64,000 nt of DNA from Nymphalis io (lineage: Eukaryota > Arthropoda > Insecta > Lepidoptera > Nymphalidae). Position numbers and translations under genes: made by a program. Below the pieces are notes generated by a model. It was not told the DNA's origin, did not search any database, and was given only the letters and a program-made list of their open reading frames with translations. The first letter of the stretch is position 1, and the number at the start of each line of letters is the position of its first letter. This document shows positions 1 through 10,114 of the stretch, piece after piece. Location of the stretch: positions 3,695,501 through 3,759,500 of the forward strand of contig NC_065894.1 in the NCBI RefSeq assembly GCF_905147045.1, in the 5' to 3' direction.

Positions 1-440
1 TGTCATTCTTACTAATATAATACTTCATAATAACTGCCTAAATGGAATATTTTATTAAATTTCATTAATGTTCATTTATTAATTATAAAACTATTAAATG
101 GTTATAAAAGTGAATCTTGCATTACTTGTTTTATGTTAGATATTTATTGAGAAATGTTTAATAATAACTTCACGCAAACTCTTAGCAAAGGCAGTAACTA
201 TAAACTTCAAGCAATATATCACCATATAAAACAGGAATGAACAGTCAAAATTTAATTCGTCTAAACTACGGAACACAACCGCTAATAAAATAAAATATTA
301 TATTTTTTTTTTTTTCAAAAATTGCTGTACACTAAAAATTATCTAGGCATAGTTTAATCTGTATATAGCATCATTTCATATTAGTAATAAAATATTATGG
401 AAAATACAGTAAAAGCGTCTATAAAGGTACGGGCCGCATA
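1..440. other. AT-rich stretch, nothing recognised
   Basis: No coding, RNA or repeat signature was recognised in this stretch. It contains one short poly(T) run near 301-316. Confidence 0.5.
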
Positions 441-445
441 GCGAT

Positions 446-538
446 GTAAGGTCCGATCCTGAGCCCAGATTGTGTTACGGGTGGGGACGATAATAGTCCA
501 TATTATCGTCTCCACCCGTAACACAATCTGTAGGATGA
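446..538. repeat. Long near-perfect palindrome (hairpin)
   Basis: The 29-bp arms 467-495 and 501-529 are inverted copies with one mismatch around a 5-bp spacer (gtcca). Weaker pairing continues outward to about 456 and 536. The core reads ttacgggtggggacgataat and returns inverted. It could be a miniature inverted-repeat element, a foldback, or a replication-made inversion. It lies just outside the inverted repeat that brackets the LINE at 0.7-4.8 kb. Confidence 0.85.
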
Positions 539-598
539 ATTGTAATTCTTTAAAAACGAGCATTGCTGGTATTCTTAAAAAAAGAACAAATATATTGT

Positions 599-696
599 AT
601 AGTGATTACTATCTATTTCTCATTAATGTTTTGACACACAAAAACGGAAGCCATTTTTAACAAATCACATCCCATATAATATTTATAGAAAAATTA
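599..696 (+). repeat. Left arm of 98-bp inverted repeat
   Basis: This arm matches the reverse complement of 5205-5302 over 98 bp without gaps, with 4 differences counted by eye. The two arms bracket the LINE remnant. The match stops within a few bases of the LINE's (AAAAT)-type tail, so the tail seems to abut the arm. The sequence outside the arms does not match. The family of the arm is unknown. Confidence 0.85.
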
Positions 697-1050
697 TTTT
701 ATTTTTATTTTATTTTTATTATATCTGGAAAACAAACAGTACACGTCACATATACTACACAACAAATTAACTCGATCACACACCAATCAAGTTTCCACTC
801 AAAACTAATTCATTTATGACAGTAAACAAGCAGTTTTGTAAATTACAAATAATAATTATTAAGATTCAAACAGTTAACAACAGCAAAACAATATTATATA
901 ATAAAAATTAAATAGATAAAATAAAAACATTGACTAAGTTAACAAATGCACACAAACTCTTTTTTTAAATGTATTGAGCGTACAAGAAAACATGTCCAAG
1001 GCAATAAACTTCCTATTGTAGCTCTTACAAGAGCGATATATAAATTCATT

Positions 1051-3720
1051 TTAAGCATAATTGGTTCGAGTGAAGGGTAAGTGGAATAAAGCACTATTGC
1101 GTGTGTTCACTTTTTTACATCTAAAGTGAATTTTGCTTAAAAGATATGGACTATCATTCAAGTTATGAATTATTTTAAATAAAAAACTTTGATCTCGCAT
1201 TGTACGATGATCCAGTAAGGAAATCATATTAGGTGGATCATATGGTGGTGGAAACATTTAGAATTAAGATATTTAACAAATTTATGTTGAATTTTTTCTA
1301 TTGTATCAATATAAGTTTTATATTGTGGATTCCAGACTACAGAACCATATTCCAGCAATGAACGGACAAAGCAATTATATAAAAGGACAAAGATTGTGTC
1401 ATTTTTAAAATCCTTACTAACCCTGAGTATAAAGCCAAGCATTCGAAATGCCTTGGCAACTATATAATCTATATGGAATTTAAATGTTAATTTGCTGTCT
1501 AGGTATATCCCCAAGTCTCTCACCTCAGTTACTCGGGTAATGTTGTCATTATTCAGTATATAATTAAAAGTTATTGCAACATTTCTTAATATTTAAGTTC
1601 AGTGAGTTTTCGTTACAATAGTTACACAACTTATATAGATCATTTTGCAAAAGGCTACAATCCGAAGGATTAGCAATAACTTTAAAGATTTTCATATCAT
1701 CGGCATACAACAGTATAGATGTATGATCAAAATTTTTATAAATATCATTTACAAAAATATTAAGCAATAACGGACCGAGGTGAGAGCCCTGAGGTACACC
1801 AGAAGAAACTGGAACAAAAGAAGAACAAAAGCCCTTGATCGTCACCGCTTGACTTCTATTGCGAAGGTATGAGGACAACCAACGAAGCAGATCGCCATGT
1901 ATACAAATTTGCTCTAGTTTATGCAATAAGATTGTATGAGATATTTTTTCAAAAGCCTTAGAGTAGTCAGTATACACAACGTCAACCTGATAGCCCCTAT
2001 CCATAGCCATGGCAACATGATGTGTCAACTCACAAACATTTGTCTCAGTAGATCTTCTATTCACAAAACCATGTTGTTAATTAATCAATGTACCCCTCAC
2101 GAAGGGAAAGATGCTGTCATAGATAATTTTCTCAAATAATTTTGCAATTGTGCACAATTTGGATATTGGCCTATAGTTCAGAACGTTATGTTTATCTCCA
2201 GATTTATAGATGGGAATAACGAATGATCTCTTCCAAATTTCCGGAATTTCACCGCTACGTAGTGATTTTTTAAACAGAATAAAAATTGGATAAGCAAGTG
2301 ATCTGTAACAAAGTTTTAGAAATATAGGTGGGATTTCATCAGGGCCATATCCTTTATTAAGATCCAACCTTTGCAGATACTTTTCAACAGTGGCTACAGA
2401 CAGTTCTATATGTCCAATATCCAAATTACTATTGCTACCAGAAGAACATTTAAGTGTTGGAGAGGCGGCTGGCTTTTCATAAACGGATTGAAAATAATCA
2501 TTAAAAAGTGAGCATACATCTCTCCCCCCACAAGCAGTACGATTCTTTAAAAATAGATTATTAGGTAAACCAAAAGATGATTTCTTAGATTTTACAAATG
2601 ACCAAAAATATTTACTATTACTGCGTATTTTTAACTCAGCTTTATAAATATAATAATCATAACATCTGATTTTCTCTAATTTTTGGCGGTCTCTCAGTAT
2701 ACTAAATAAGTTATAGTCAGTTAACCTTTTATATATCTTCCATTTTCGATGATATTTCAATTTTTCTGAAATGATTTTTATCAAGGCCCTCGAGTACTAA
2801 CATGGGTAGTTTTCGACATACTTAATAACTTTGACGCCGATATGATTAGAAATTATCGAATTGATGACATTATAGAATGTATCAAATGCATGAGAAATCC
2901 ACTTGAGCCAAAGCGTCATTGATAGCATCGTAGTTAGCATGTCGAAACAAACGTATTGTACGTTGCGATGATTGTAAAGGGAGATGAGATGTCTCTGTGG
3001 TGACCTGAATCTGCAATGCAGGGTGATGGTCGTCTTCTTCTACCAAAGGAAAGAGACATCGATTGACTATACAATCAGAGTTGCCTATTAAGTCAAGGAA
3101 CCTGCCATTACAATTAGGAATTGAATTGTGTTGCTTAAATTCTGTAAAATTTAGAAAATTACAGAAGGAATTAATTAAATGATTATCACTTTGCCAATTT
3201 ACAATATTCATATAATTCCCGTTACATGTCCAAATCGTCGCAGAAATGTTAAAATCGCCCAGCACTAAAAACCTGTCACCAGGACAACACATATGTTCAT
3301 GAGAAACAATCTCATATAATTCGCAAAGTGTTTCAAATTGGATGTTACAATGAGGAAAATAACAACAATAGATATGTAATTTAGTAGGAGGAACTGATCC
3401 TAACAACACAGAAACCTTAATTACCTCAGCTACATTGTTATTAATTAGTATAGGGGAAGAAGAAAAAACAATTAAGTTCGAATTGATAGCAATTAATACA
3501 CCACCGCCCATTTTGTCTCCTCGTGAGTTATAATTTCTATCGCTTCTATATACAGAATATCGCGAATCAAAAATTTCGAAATCAAAAATACCCTCATGTA
3601 GCCAAGTCTCTGATAAACATATTATGTCACTGTCCATCTAAATCATTTTTTTTGTAAAATAAATTTGTTTTTGTTCTTACCACGTACATTTTGGTAAATA
3701 ATATTAAGTTTTGTATTCAT
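1051..3720 (-). pseudogene. LINE 1 ORF2: AP endonuclease + reverse transcriptase, broken
   Basis: An intact version would nick target DNA and copy the element's RNA at the nick. The probable start is the ATG at 3720-3718, followed by an endonuclease N-terminus with IIYQNVRG. After a frameshift, 3637-2882 encodes the rest of the APE-type endonuclease (ICLSETWL, LVLGDFNI, DDHHPAL). A second frameshift leads to 2784-2077, the first part of the RT (DEIPPIFLK, NYRPISK). An in-frame TAA at 2079-2077 separates this from 2064-1564, which carries the RT core: DYSKAFEKI, SSGVPQGSHLGPLLL and the catalytic YADD. Two more frameshifts give C-terminal pieces at 1523-1224 (LEYGSVVWNP) and 1257-1051. At least four frameshifts and one stop make it nonfunctional. 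Confidence 0.88.
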
Positions 3721-4027
3721 GGTCAATGATGATATTAATAATTAAACGAACAAGTTTCATACACACCTCGAAAAACATACATTTGGAAAAAAAAGATAAA
3801 GCCCAATTCCATAACGTTTAAAGATCTTAATATAGTGTTTATCGAATACCCCACTCCTAAATAACACTTTAATAATATGCTACAATATAAAGGATCATGC
3901 AAATGTACGCTCATTACATCTAAAAAGTAGAAAAGATTCATTAGACAAAAATTAAATATTAATTGATTCAAAGTTATGATAAAAATTAAAAATTGATTGA
4001 TAACAATATGAAAAACAAAAATGGCAC

Positions 4028-4794
4028 TTAAACAATCTTTTTTAAATCATTAGGAGTAATAATATGCAAAACCGGACTAGTATTTGTACGACGAATCATT
4101 ATGCAACATTTTTTTACCCACACATACTCATACCGTTTATCTTTAGCCATTTTTTTAACCGTATGTAACAGTGTTTTGTTAGCACTAGTTAGATGATCAT
4201 TGAAATAAATTGGATTATTATTACCGGTAAAGCCTATATCACTGCATTTAAGCTTAAGTTTTCTGGCTTGTGATAAAAAGTCATCCTTTTTCCACCCGCA
4301 TAAAAATCGTACAATAATTGGCTTCGATTTCTTATTTTCGTTGTTTTTCGATGCCACTCTGGTAATAAAATCAATATCTGTGCTTAAGTTTAACTTCGAG
4401 TCCACTGTTTAGGCCACTGTTTGCATAATGGCGAGCAAATTTTCGTTTTTCTTCTCAGGGATCCCATATATTTCGATTATTGTTCTCAGCCTCAATGGAT
4501 TCCAAGCCTGATTTCAGAGTGCCAACGTCCGACAATTTACTTGATAGTACTTTAACTTCAGTTTCGCATTGTACGATTCTTGAGTTAAAGTCTTCGAATT
4601 TTGAGTTAAATAAATCGAGACTTTCCTTGACACTTAAAAATTCCTGTAACATTACATTGTAAATCGGATATGTTACCACGCACAGGTGTACTATCTTTGT
4701 GCAGATGGCGCGGCTGAGACAGTGTGCACTCCGGACAGTTCCATTTCTTTTTGTAATCATGTGACAAATCTTTTTTAGCTTCTGACGGATGCAA
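4028..4794 (-). pseudogene. LINE 1 ORF1: zinc-finger / FP-like RNA-binding protein, broken
   Basis: ORF1 proteins of this LINE type bind element RNA. Piece 4794-4606 has a PHD-like half finger (KKWNCPECTLSQPR), probably the second half of a Cys/His finger whose first half is missing. Piece 4760-4455, in another frame, looks like a coiled-coil linker with regularly spaced hydrophobic residues (SKFEDFNSRIVQ). Piece 4405-4028 ends in the FP-like C-terminal domain known from lepidopteran LINE ORF1 proteins (IIVRFLCGWKKDDF, YEYVWVKKC). Two frameshifts separate the pieces. The assignment rests on recalled family layout and was not checked by search. Confidence 0.75.
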
Positions 4795-4879
4795 GCATAA
4801 ATATCATTCAGGAAGCCACCAATTTATTATTGAATTAAAAGTTATTTGGTTGGTGGCTTCCTGAATGATATTTATGCTT
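4793..4879. repeat. Perfect 30-bp palindrome with 27-bp loop
   Basis: Arms 4793-4822 and 4850-4879 are exact inverted copies; the arm contains atcattcaggaagccaccaa. The hairpin begins where LINE 1 loses its 5' end. Twin-priming inversion or a small foldback insertion could explain it. A TA run follows at about 4881-4904. Confidence 0.9.
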
Positions 4880-5204
4880 AATATAATATAATATATATAT
4901 ATATACACAAATCTTTATTATATACAAGTGGTGTGAACTTTATCCAATTTAATCAAAACAGTATTGTGTCAAAACTGTCGTCCGCTATAACTGTTAATAG
5001 ATACATACAACTAACAAAGGCAATACTGTATACTGTATTATATTATTTTGCATCAAAAAATAATATTCGAAACAACCTCGCTACTCTTTGTGTTTTGATT
5101 GTTTATTGTTTGAATGTAACTTTTTCATTTGATTATTCGACAACTGCGCAGAAGTAAGAAGCAGGAAAATCACTTAATTTGAATGATTTTAATAAATGAA
5201 TTAC
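4880..5204. other. AT-rich spacer between palindrome and right inverted-repeat arm
   Basis: Holds a short TA run and no recognised gene or repeat. It lies inside the pair of 98-bp arms, so if the arms bound one element this is part of its interior. Confidence 0.4.
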
Positions 5205-5302
5205 TAATTTTTCTATAAATATTGTATGGGGTGTGATTTGTTAAAAATGCCTTCCGTTTTTGTATGTCAAAACATTAATGAGAAATAGATAGTAATCACT
5301 AT
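5205..5302 (-). repeat. Right arm of 98-bp inverted repeat
   Basis: Inverted copy of 599-696 with 4 differences in 98 bp. The pairing starts and stops cleanly at both loci. It may be a terminal inverted repeat of a foldback or MITE-like element that LINE 1 entered, or two independent opposed copies of one repeat. Confidence 0.85.
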
Positions 5303-5814
5303 CTAACTGAACACACACAACCTTTATTAGTAAAGCCGTTAAATAATTAGTTTAAAAATAAAGTAAAATTGTTTTATCCATTGCATTGCATATTGAGCTT
5401 AGCTATATCGTAAACTCAAACAGCTGCTTAAACCAATATGAGACAGTTTAAAAATATAGTGAACATAAGGCTATACATAAAAATGAGGAAATGAAGTCAT
5501 AAATTGTTTTATTAAAATCCTTAAAATAAAACTTTATACCCTTTGTACGTGTAATGGTAAAGCTATGATAGAAACGCATTTTTTCTTACAATTTACGAAA
5601 ACGTAATTTAGTGTTTTTTACTTATGTTTATTCAAATAATAATTACTTTTCTTTCGGATAGAAGCTCTATCTACGAGATATAAGTTTCAAAGCCATCTGT
5701 ATATATGCACTTTCAATGCAAGCACTGAATTCGCAGCAGTTAAGATGTTTTTTAAGTTTAATTTGCTATAATTTTTTATACCTTCATTAATGTAAGTTGA
5801 GTTAAGTGTTATTA
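5303..5814. other. Nothing recognised
   Basis: AT-rich with short frames only. No repeat family seen elsewhere in this window was recognised. Confidence 0.5.
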
Positions 5815-6000
5815 ATAAGAGCCTAGACGCCCAGGGTTCAAAAGATGGGGCGTAACCCTGGAGCCGTGGATGCGTCCCGATCCCGCAGCCTCTCCGATCC
5901 GTGCTGAGGAAGGCCATCGCAGTGGTTTTAGAGGGTAAGAATCCCACATAACCCGGTTCCACCCCCATAGGACCTGGGTACCTTTGTAAAGGTTTCCACT
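5815..6000 (+). repeat. GC-rich repeat scrap, possibly R1-type 3' region
   Basis: A sharply bounded GC-rich island in AT-rich DNA. It contains cgatcccgcagcctctc, which also occurs, in the sense direction, in the 3' UTR of the R1-like element at 16105-16719, with ggatgcgt upstream in both. A short A run (aaaaaa) follows at about 6010. This suggests a 3' fragment of an R1-type or related retrotransposon on the plus strand. The shared block is short, so the class is uncertain. Confidence 0.4.
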
Positions 6001-6009
6001 GCGAGAGAA

Positions 6010-6725
6010 CAAAAAATGTCGTATTATTAATTGTATTGTTGTAAGTTCCTTTAATGGTGTGTCAAACTACCTACCTACTAATGCCATCATTTGTTTTTTT
6101 TTTGTTTATCTTAAAATATATGCCGTTAGTGATTCGTTTATCAATAAATAAAATAAAATTACGCATACGAACGAGTTTCACTCCTCGTTACTCACAAATT
6201 ACTGAAGTTCAATTTCCAAGATCATAGAATCTGTGACATGAATCTTTGTGGAATATTTTTAACAAGTAAATTGTTTTTTTATTTTAGGACATAATAAAAA
6301 TAAAGATCAAAAGAACTTATTTAAATTGATTTATCAAGATCAATATATTATTTTAAAAATTATATTCTTATAAGAATAACATGCAAAAAATAGCATATAA
6401 CAATTAATTACAAAGGTCAACAAGAAATTATACAAATAGAAAAGTATCTAAATACATACCCCTTATAATACAAGAGGTCACTTCGATCACAATCATCAAA
6501 TAATCTTATACTCCATGAGAACAAATATTGCTCTTTAATGTTACTTTTAAACATATAAATAATAAAATTCTGTTTAATGAAAACAACCTCGTTTTTTTTA
6601 TATTCAACATTACGAATAATAACTACCAATACAATATGAGTTATTAATTCTGTTGTATTGAATGTAAATGCTGTATAAAAAGTACATAATTGTAACATGA
6701 TGTAAGCAATACATAAATGTAGCAG
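6010..6725. other. Nothing recognised
   Basis: AT-rich. The 120-codon minus-strand frame at 6779-6417 has no recognisable domain and looks like chance. Confidence 0.5.
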
Positions 6726-6726
6726 A

Positions 6727-6862
6727 CGTAGAACGCTACGAATGTAGCTGTTCGTAGCGCATTCAATCGACTCTAACATACAAGTTACGTAACTACCAGG
6801 TTCTTTGTCGGCAATAAATCAAATGACGTAGCGATGGCGTAGCGCTAGCGTAGCACTTCCGA
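6727..6862. repeat. CGTAGCG-rich short repeats with hairpin
   Basis: The core cgtagcg or its complement recurs several times here. A perfect 9-bp inverted repeat (6734-6742 with 6751-6759) has an 8-bp loop, and a tandem-like gcgtagcgctagcgtagc lies near 6837. It looks like a local palindromic repeat or the end of a small element. No family was recognised. Confidence 0.5.
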
Positions 6863-6869
6863 AGCATTT

Positions 6870-7530
6870 GGGTACTTGACTATTTTCAAATCTTTTTGTT
6901 TCTGAGTGAACATTCTTTCGAATTCACGTAATTTATTCTTTGTAAATATTTATATAACATTATTAAAATGGACCATGATAAAATTTAGTAAAGTATTATG
7001 TAGGAAATTATTTTATTCTACACAGTTGTCGTATTAAATCATACAATTAATCTTTTATGTAAGATTTCTAAATTAATGTCAAGATTTAGCAATAGAAGAC
7101 ACGGTAGTGTTTACTGCGATTAATAGTTATGTGATGACGGTGAGTATTCTTACAGTTATTTGAACATTCAGGCCTCCATTAAAATGAGTGTTTTACATAT
7201 TACTAAGCACTCTATTAGCCCGCAGTGGTTGCCTTCGCCCACAGTTTTTGCGCGGTTTGCCGCGATCTCTATAAATCTTCGTAAGTACCTCATTAGTAGT
7301 TTCAGCTCGGTTCAAGTTCACTTTCTACCTAATACAAATTTTTGGGCCTTTTAGGCACTTTATTTTACGTCCGCTTTTTCGGAAAAGAAATAAAATTTAT
7401 TATTTTAATAACTTTATTATTGTTTTAACTCTTAAATTTTAATAATTATTTAGTTTTAATTCTTTTAAGTTATATTTAATTTTAGTATCCGACTATAATT
7501 TTAGTATATGTACTGCCGAAGCGAGTACAA
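6870..7530. other. Nothing recognised
   Basis: AT-rich apart from a slightly GC-richer patch at 7210-7280. No coding or repeat signature is supported. Confidence 0.45.
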
Positions 7531-7829
7531 TCGAGATGGCCTAGTGGTTAGAACGCGTGAATCTTAATCGATGATCGTGGGTTCAAGCCCGGGCAAGCAC
7601 CACTGAATTTTCATGTGCTTAATTTGTGTTTATAATTCATGTCGTGCTTGACGGTGAAGGAAAACATCGTGAGGAAACCTGCATGTGTCTAATTTCATTG
7701 AAATTCTGCCACATGTGTATTCTGCCAACCCGCATTGGAGCAGCGTGGTGGAATAAGCTCCAAACCTTCTCCTCAAAAGGGAGAGGAGGCCTTAGCCCAG
7801 CAGTGGGACATGAACAGGCTGTTACTGTA
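7531..7829 (+). mobile_element. SINE-A copy 1, near full length
   Basis: tRNA-derived SINE. The head has an A-box-like gatggcctagtggttag and a B-box-like gggttcaagcccggg, followed by a body (cgtgcttgacggtgaaggaa; gcattggagcagcgtggtgg; ccttagcccagcagtggg) and a tail based on TTACTG. Transcription by RNA polymerase III is inferred from the box motifs. At least ten more copies or fragments lie in this window. Confidence 0.88.
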
Positions 7830-7935
7830 ATATCGGACTATATAGTTTGTGTAACTTAATAGAAAAAGTGTCATTAGTGTAATATTTAACAAATATTAAT
7901 TAATGTAAATTTAAATTCGTATATATTTTGTTCAT

Positions 7936-8244
7936 TGACTGCCTCGTTGGTCTAGTGGTTGATGTAAGGCTGCAGACCCGGAGGTCCTGAGTTCAATTCC
8001 CAGGTCGTGCCAATAAAAAGCTATTGGGTTTTTCTATCATAAATTTGATCTAATTGATCTATTCTAACAGAAATCTTGATTCTACTGAGAATTTTCTCCA
8101 GACTTCTAACTAACAGACTCCTTGGAGTCTGTTAGTTGGAAGTGTGTACACTCCCGTGCCTCGAAAATCACGTAAAGCCATTGGTCCTGCGCAGTTGGCT
8201 AATCTCTCTGGAAATCGGTCTGGAGAACATTATTTAAAAAAAAT
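7936..8244 (+). mobile_element. SINE-D copy 1, tRNA-headed, internally deleted
   Basis: The tRNA-like head has gttggtctagtggttgatg and a B-box-like gagttcaattcccaggtc. A 3' module follows (cactcccgtgcctcg; ggtcctgcgc; gttggctaatctctc; aaatcggtctgga) and the tail starts acattatt. Relative to the copies at 19.7 and 25.6 kb, about 100 bp of the 3' module is missing between two cctgcgc-like words, as expected from deletion between short repeats. It also carries an inverted duplication at 8102-8143. Confidence 0.8.
8102..8143. repeat. 20-bp hairpin inside SINE-D copy 1
   Basis: acttctaactaacagactcc is followed after 2 bp by its reverse complement with one mismatch. The 25.6-kb SINE-D copy has only the right-hand half, so the left half appears to be a local inverted duplication. 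Confidence 0.85.
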
Positions 8245-8279
8245 CAAAATGTAATACGAAAATATTTACAATTTTAAAT

Positions 8280-8560
8280 TATATTTATTTATTTATTATA
8301 TCAACACCAACAAGAACTACACTAATAAATACAATTGAGTCTTTAAACATGACGTTAAACAAATCAAGTGTCTCCTAAATTATAGGTGTTGCAAAATATA
8401 CCAACATATCGAGTTAACAAAAAATAATAATTTTAAAAATCAAAATATTTATAACAAATAGAAAACACGTTAACAATTAAATTATTATTAAATTATCACT
8501 TGATTGGTATAAAATGAGTAAAATATAAATATCGGAGAACATTTAAATTTTTAAAGTTTT
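8280..8560 (-). mobile_element. Possible LINE 3' end on the minus strand
   Basis: Starts with tandem TTTA/TTAT units at about 8282-8300, which on the minus strand form a 3' tail like those of the other LINEs here. The AT-rich sequence after it resembles a 3' UTR only in composition, and no coding remnant is visible. Confidence 0.25.
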
Positions 8561-9755
8561 ACTATACGTATATATATATATGCTAAAAATTTTGATCAAA
8601 GCTACTGCTGTGCAAATATTAATAATATTCCAACATCAATTTGAAATATTTGATTTTACAAATCCTGTTATATAATAAGCCAATAAAACACTGGAATACG
8701 AAATATTCAATCGTAATAGTAAAACATTGGTTAGCCTTCTAATGCCGTTTTTTAAAAGTCCTCTTTGCATTTATAGAAGGTTTGTATTTGTGTGAAATAA
8801 TCTTTCATAATTATACTTAAAAAATTATAATACAAATTAACTTATATAACAATATAAATAAATCTATTCAAATCAAATGAATTTGTCAAGTTTAATGAAA
8901 TGTTTCAACTTTTTATTTAAGAGTTCATCAAAATTAAAATAAATAGTGTTAAAGGCAAAAGTAATGAAATACTTACTTTAAAATATGCACAATACGTTAT
9001 TATATAATAGCAGCAGTTTTTATTATGGGATTAATATCACCAACGCATCAGTCACCTAATTTCACTCACAGTGCTTTCCAACATATATATTTAACCCAAG
9101 CAAATACGGTCAGTTCAGCAAATACGGAATGATAAATAATTCAAGCGATTCGCTTCCATAAAGTATTTATATAAAGGTCACAGTTGTATGAACTGCTTCA
9201 AATTTAATACAACAGTCTTTTAACATCTTTAGTAAAATACTTGGAGTGCTATGTAGCTCGTTTGAATTCTGAATTGCTGGCTTTCTCGTATAACGAAATA
9301 CCGTGAATGTAAGAATATTGTTTGTGTGCAATATAATTTGTTATTAATAATTAAATCACTTCTTTGTGTTTAACACAAAGCTTAGTTTCAAAGGCTGAGT
9401 TTACACGGTAAAATAATTAAACAGTTAATAAGCTGTTAGCTCGTAAAATTAATAATTCCTCGCGTAAGAAGTATTTTACTGACCAGAATAAATAGCATCT
9501 GTATACTAGGGGCTATATTCCGTTTACTATTTCTTTATTAATATATTTATATTAAGTAGGTAATTATAATCACTAAGCCATTTTCCGGATTAAGATAAAA
9601 ACATTGTTTCTCGTCCATTAATATTGTAAGGCTTAGAATATTATTTTTATAATTTCATGTATAAAAAAAATTAATGCGGCAAACCGTGGAGAGCAAACCT
9701 ACCTATTAATAAATAAAATCTTTCACATAATTATTTTGTAGTAAGAAGTATAAAC
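8561..9755. other. Nothing recognised; weak promoter-like words
   Basis: No gene or repeat family was recognised. The repeated word agcaaatacgg occurs twice around 9100-9128, and TATA-like words lie near 9084 and 9168. In DNA this AT-rich they are not strong evidence of a promoter. Confidence 0.4.
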
Positions 9756-9761
9756 TGTATT

Positions 9762-9952
9762 ACTGGTGATAGAGCTTTGTGCAGGGCCGTCTGGATACCA
9801 CCTACTCATCAGATATTCTGCCGCTAAACAGTAATACTTAGTATTGTTGCATTCCGATTTGAAGGGTGAGCCAGAAGAAGAAGATCGCCAATGTCTATGG
9901 GCGAGGGTGACCATCCAGTGGCCCATTTGCTCGTCCGCCTGCCTATGACATA
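9762..9952 (+). mobile_element. SINE-B copy, internally deleted
   Basis: The head (actggtgatagagctttgtg) and the tail-side block (caatgtctatgggcg to ctcgtccgcctgcctat) of SINE-B are joined, with the middle third missing. The sense direction is set by the poly(A) tails of the better copies at 38.4 and 60.1 kb. Confidence 0.8.
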
Positions 9953-10114
9953 AAATAAAATATTAATTTTCAAAATGTTATCGTGTTTAAAAAATAACTT
10001 ATTTGGTTTAATAAAATAAACGAACATCATATAAAAAGCAATTATAATCCATTCAGAGAAAATTAAATAAAAATATGAAAGTTATCCGAATTAAAATTAA
10101 CACCTTAAAATGTC

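Larger units (their letters stand above)
697..4795 (-). mobile_element. LINE 1: CR1/jockey-type non-LTR retrotransposon, decayed
   Basis: Read on the minus strand, this is a two-ORF LINE. It has an ORF1 remnant at 4794-4028, an ORF2 with endonuclease and reverse transcriptase from 3720 to about 1051, then a 3' UTR ending in A-rich tandem (AAAAT) units near 725-697. The 5' end is probably truncated near 4795, because the start of the ORF1 zinc-finger region is missing and a 30-bp palindrome begins there. The 3721-4027 interval between the ORFs is AT-rich and holds no recognisable domain. The clade (CR1, Daphne-like or jockey) was judged from motifs only. Confidence 0.85.

Noticed and set aside
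6417..6779. 120-codon minus-strand frame
   Set aside because: No domain, low complexity and AT-driven codon use. It overlaps a CGTAGCG hairpin at its start.
7531..7605. Possible tRNA gene
   Set aside because: The A- and B-box-like words and partial cloverleaf belong to the SINE-A head. No proper acceptor and anticodon stems could be paired. The same holds for the SINE-C and SINE-D heads.
7626..7859. Recurrent frames with GEGKHREET and similar in SINE-A copies
   Set aside because: The same frame appears in many SINE-A copies with stops and shifts. It is a chance frame in a noncoding SINE.
9080..9200. TATA-like words with TCAGTT about 28 bp downstream, and TATATAAAG with a short ATG frame
   Set aside because: In DNA this AT-rich the match is expected by chance, and no exon or island supports it.
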